DNA from: Microcebus murinus
Taxonomy: Eukaryota; Chordata; Mammalia; Primates; Cheirogaleidae
DNA: 64,000 nucleotides
Reading direction: 5' to 3'
Assembly (NCBI RefSeq): GCF_040939455.1
Contig: NC_134108.1
Span: 39,724,501 to 39,788,500 of the forward strand
Both the position numbers and the translations under genes were made by a program. A model generated the notes under the pieces. That model did not search any database. It was not told where the DNA came from and worked only from the letters and a program-made list of their open reading frames with translations. This document shows positions 60,535 to 64,000 of this stretch, piece after piece. The stretch's first letter is position 1. Every line of letters begins with the position of its first letter.

Positions 60535-60542
60535 TCATAAAG

Positions 60543-62815
60543 AAAAGGTGTCAAATAGTTTCTATTAACTTTTAAAATAGACTAGGAACAACTTTGTCAA
60601 ACTACAAATATAATAAAGCTTTAAGAAGCATAGTAAGCCTTTCATTTCTTAAGGCTGATATCTTTTCAGAAAGTATTCATAGTTATTTGTTATTATTTTT
60701 GTTCTCATTAGTTATGTCGTGTTATTTTGTTTCGTATTCAATAATTATTGGTTGAAATGAACTTAAACTACATATTTTAAAAAGTAAAACAAATTATTTT
60801 CCCTTTTACCCCATCCTTTATTTTACTTATTCCTTAGATTCATTGTTTTTATAAAGACTTCTATAACTTACCTACCAGTCAGAGTTTTAAATTCTCATAC
60901 CAGTTGAAGAAAAAATTTATAAATCTCAAGGCATCGTATATAAAGGCAATTATATATATACTATTATTACTTTTCCCTAGTTGGTATCCTGGGAATATAG
61001 TTTGATAGAATTTTAGAAAATTCTTATTAGTCTTCCTGGCAATCATTTCTGGTGATTTTTTGTATTTGCTGACTTCATTGTCTTACTATTTTCCTTGAGT
61101 TTGTGGCTTTGGCTGCTGTGATAAGAAGCAAAAGAAACAGGCAAGAACTCAAAAACAGATTTTACAAAAGGTAAAGAGGTCCAGCATTCATTTCAGCTTC
61201 CAGGAATGTACTATACTCTATCAGGCATGGTAATTAGGAAATCTTTACCCTAATGCCAACAGTTAAAATGAATATATTACCATGAATATTCATGATTGTA
61301 TTGAGCATGGAAAATTGTACATGCTCAACTTTTTCTAGTAATTTTTTGGAAATTGTACTTGCACTGACCTCTTTAAGTGTCATTACTTGAAAGGCAAAAT
61401 TTGAATGGTCCATCATTTTTAAAAAGATTTATCCAGTGAGTTTAGGAGAATGTAGATGATTTGATGTTCTACTGGTTCTATTACTTACAATAGAGAGTTT
61501 CTTATCATTTTAACTTTTCAGAATGAAATCAAAACATACTTTTCTACAGAGAGACAATAAGCACCTGATGACTCTATAAATGAAATGAATTAGTTCATTT
61601 TGCTTCATTCTTCAGTATTTGCTTTGGGATAGGACATGTAAGAAAAACTCTTGTGGTACAGTAAAAGTAAATCACATTTCTTTGGCAGTTTGAAGGAGGT
61701 AGGGGAGATATATTCTTTTCCTCTTGGATAAATACTTTTTAAAGACATGTCAGCCATGTAGATTCAAAGTAATATCTTTGAATAATAGGAGGGCTAACAT
61801 AAAGGGACTTTAAGAAATTGTACCATTCATTTCCTTCATTTGACTTATCTCCATTGTTCCACTGTTTAAAGATAATTGTTTATTCACTTACTATGTGGCA
61901 TAGAATTTATATACCTCATATGGGAACAAATAAGCAAAAAAAAAAGTATCTTGTTTTACAAGGTCTTCTTACTGAATGCCATTAAATTTAAGAGCAAAAG
62001 GTACTTTTTAATATATATGCAAATTTAGATTTTCAAAGAAATCCACAAAAATGCAAAAAAAATCCATTTATTGTATTTGTTTAATAGAAATTAAGTAGAG
62101 TTTAGTCAGCTTTTGGTGGGGCATTACTAAGGGTGCTTATGACATTATTCTAGTTTTTTTCAAAAATGGAAGATAGAAAAAAATCCTCCCTATTTTGATA
62201 GCTTACTGTTTCACCTATAAGGTAAAAATTTTTACCCATTTGAGAGGTAAATTATTAATATAATGGGCAAAGACAAACTGAGGGGTATACTTATCAACTA
62301 ACATTTTTAAAAGTAACTTTTACAAATATTCAGAACTATAATAACAAAGAGAAAATTATGCTAGTTCAGCCAGTACATTTAAAATTGAAGTAGCAGATGT
62401 AATATCATTGTGCAATTTGGAATTTCCAGAAAGAAAATTAAAAGAATCTAATTAAATTTAGAAATTAAATATGGATTTCTGTATTAAAACTTGTAAAACT
62501 TAATCAGTCTCCTATCTTAGAACTATATTTGACTATTAAAATTTTTAACTTGTTTAAAAAGCCAGGTTTCATATAAATATTTAATATATCATTTTTGTCT
62601 AGATATTCCCTAATCCTTTCTTCCCAATTCAAAATAAACTGCTCTATTTAAACTGGTTTATCAAGTCTAGTTCCATTGTCATCAATTACCTCAATATAAA
62701 GCCATTAGAGTATGACTCAGAGGTATTTTGATTTCCACTGTCTATCAAGGAAAAACGTTTAGGACCAATAGTTTTGAGATTAATTGAGTGATTAGATGAC
62801 ATTTGGAAGTTAACA
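60543..62815. other. Unannotated AT-rich sequence
   Basis: No gene or repeat family recognised in 2.3 kb. Confidence 0.55.
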
Positions 62816-63009
62816 ATAAACTATTGTTTTTTAATTTTTATTTCAAAATATTAAGGGAGTACAAGTGTTTTTGTTACATGAATGAATTGTATGATGCTGA
62901 AGTTGGGGCTTTTAGAGTGACTGTCAATAGAATAGTATACATTGTACCCTATAGGTAAGTTTTTATTATTTACTCCTTCCTTCCTTCTTAGTTTTCAATG
63001 TCCTTTACA

Positions 63010-63178
63010 CTACTTAATGACCATGTATACTATTCTTTGGCTCCCACTTACTGAGAACATTAGATATTTGTCTTTCCATTCCTGAGATACTTCACTTTGG
63101 ATAATGGTTTCCAGTTCCACCCAAGTTGCTGCAAAAGACATTATTTCATTCCTTTTTATGGCTAAGTAGTACTCCATG

Positions 63179-63219
<41 letters not shown>

Positions 63220-63225
63220 CTGCAT
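63010..63225 (-). pseudogene. L1 ORF2 C-terminal coding remnant with dinucleotide expansion
   Basis: The minus-strand frame starts in the (AC)n run, giving a His-Thr repeat that is an artefact, and continues SMEYYLAIKRNEIMSFAATW, the conserved last block of L1 ORF2p. It then diverges. It is a non-functional remnant of the L1 at 62826-63823. Confidence 0.88.
63181..63216 (+). repeat. (GT)18 microsatellite inside L1
   Basis: A perfect 36-bp GT run replaces the short GTGTGTATATA motif normally found at this position in antisense L1 3' sequence. Expansion occurred after insertion. Confidence 0.97.
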
Positions 63226-63831
63226 TTTCTTTATCCACTCATCAATAGATGAGCATTTAGTTTGATTCCAAATCTTTGCAATTGTGAATTGTGCTGCAAT
63301 AAAAATTCAGGTATAGGTGTCTTTTTGATATAAAAACTTCTTTTCCTTTGAGTAGATACCCAGTAGTAAGACTGCTGGATGGGATGGTAGGTCTACTTTT
63401 AGTTCTTTGAAGACTCTCCATCCTGTTTTCCATAGAGGTTGTACTAATTTACAGTCCCACCAACAATGTATAATCATTCCTTTTTCACTGCATCCACACC
63501 AACATCTACTGCTTTTGAAATTTTTTTAATAATGGGCATTTGGATAGCAGTAAGGTGTTATCTTATTGTGGTTTTAATTTGCATTTCCCTGATAATTAGT
63601 AATGTGCATTTTTGTTGTCCATTTGTGTATTTTCTTATGAGAAAAATTTGTTCATGTCTTTTGCCTACTTTTTAATGGTATTGTTTGTTTTTTTCATGTT
63701 GATTTGTTTGAGTTTTGGTAGATTCTGAATATTAGTACTTTGTTGGATATATAGTTTGTGAATATTTTCTCCCATTCTGTATTTTGTCTATTTACTTTGT
63801 TGACTATTTTCCTTGCTGTGCAGAAACTATT

Positions 63832-64000
63832 TCTTAAGAGCAGCTTCTATTTGACACTCAGTACCACAAAATATTACATTAACACTTATGGGACTAGAAG
63901 AGTAATAGAAAGTTAATTTATAAGAAGGCACTTTTTATATTACCTAAAACCCTGAAGCTAATTTACACAATTGCCTTATTTTTCTGCTGGCTAAACACCA
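63832..64000. other. Unannotated sequence at right edge
   Basis: No gene or repeat recognised in the last 170 bp. Confidence 0.5.

Larger units (their letters stand above)
62826..63823 (-). mobile_element. 5'-truncated L1
   Basis: It is an antisense L1 3' end: a T-rich tail (62826-62842), 3' UTR with AAGGGAGTACAAGTG and TAGTATACATTGTACCC, then ORF2 3' sequence (TTCACTTTGGATAATGG, CCAGTTCCACCCAAG, CCCACCAACAATGTATAATCATTCC) up to CCTTGCTGTGCAG. AAACTATT occurs at both margins (62818-62825 and 63824-63831) as a possible 8-bp target duplication. It contains a (GT)n expansion. A single 71-codon frame at its 3' end remains open. Confidence 0.9.

Noticed and set aside
60326..60538. 70-codon minus-strand frame in GC-rich DNA
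   Set aside because: It lies entirely within the non-autonomous hAT element and has no transposase similarity.

Overview
This window is mammalian, and specifically primate, intergenic or deep-intronic DNA. I find no complete protein gene, rRNA or tRNA. The base composition is AT-rich, open reading frames are short (longest about 114 codons), and most recognisable sequence is interspersed repeat. Two repeat signatures point to a strepsirrhine, most likely a lemuriform such as a mouse lemur. First, two young 7SL-derived Alu copies (4300-4630 and 20941-21272) carry the right-arm variant containing TTGGYCAATTAATTT that I associate with lemur Alus. Second, a 60-bp piggyBac-type element with perfect 13-bp inverted ends sits between TTAA target duplications (32680-32747); piggyBac activity is known from mouse lemur. 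The species call rests on recognition, not on a database search.

Layout. 1-2.4 kb: unique AT-rich DNA with an old MIR. 2.5-6.5 kb: an antisense L1 carrying a 3' end, ORF1 and probable 5' UTR, interrupted by an Alu at a point where about 2 kb of ORF2 is missing. 6.5-13.7 kb: mostly unique, with a 5'-truncated lemur L1, an LTR piece, an old L1 and a MER5-type hAT fossil. 13.7-15.7 kb: a truncated L1 with target duplication and an Alu with target duplication. 18.7-22.6 kb: a nested stack in which an L2 is split by an LTR, the LTR by a DNA transposon with long inverted ends, and that transposon by a 5'-inverted L1 and a young Alu. 22.6-32 kb: the longest mostly unique stretch, containing one weak exon candidate on the minus strand near 25.3 kb. 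32-38.4 kb: two LTRs, L2 fragments, the piggyBac element, a MIR and a palindromic hAT-like element. 40.1-43.9 kb: a strongly rearranged antisense L1 with a displaced 103-bp internal copy. 44-64 kb: unique DNA with L1, MIR and L2 fragments, two LTRs at 50.7-51.7 kb, a 223-bp hAT-like element at 60.3 kb and a truncated L1 at the right edge.

Nothing here forms a pathway or operon. The interest lies in the transposition history and in a few unexplained signals. These are three displaced direct duplications (103, 42 and 27 bp) with no transposon hallmarks, a 48-bp interval bounded by very strong splice signals at 49725-49772, and a GC-richer unrecognised region at 58.1-59.6 kb. I did not find a convincing new biological system. 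All family names come from pattern recognition and should be confirmed with RepeatMasker using a primate/lemur library.
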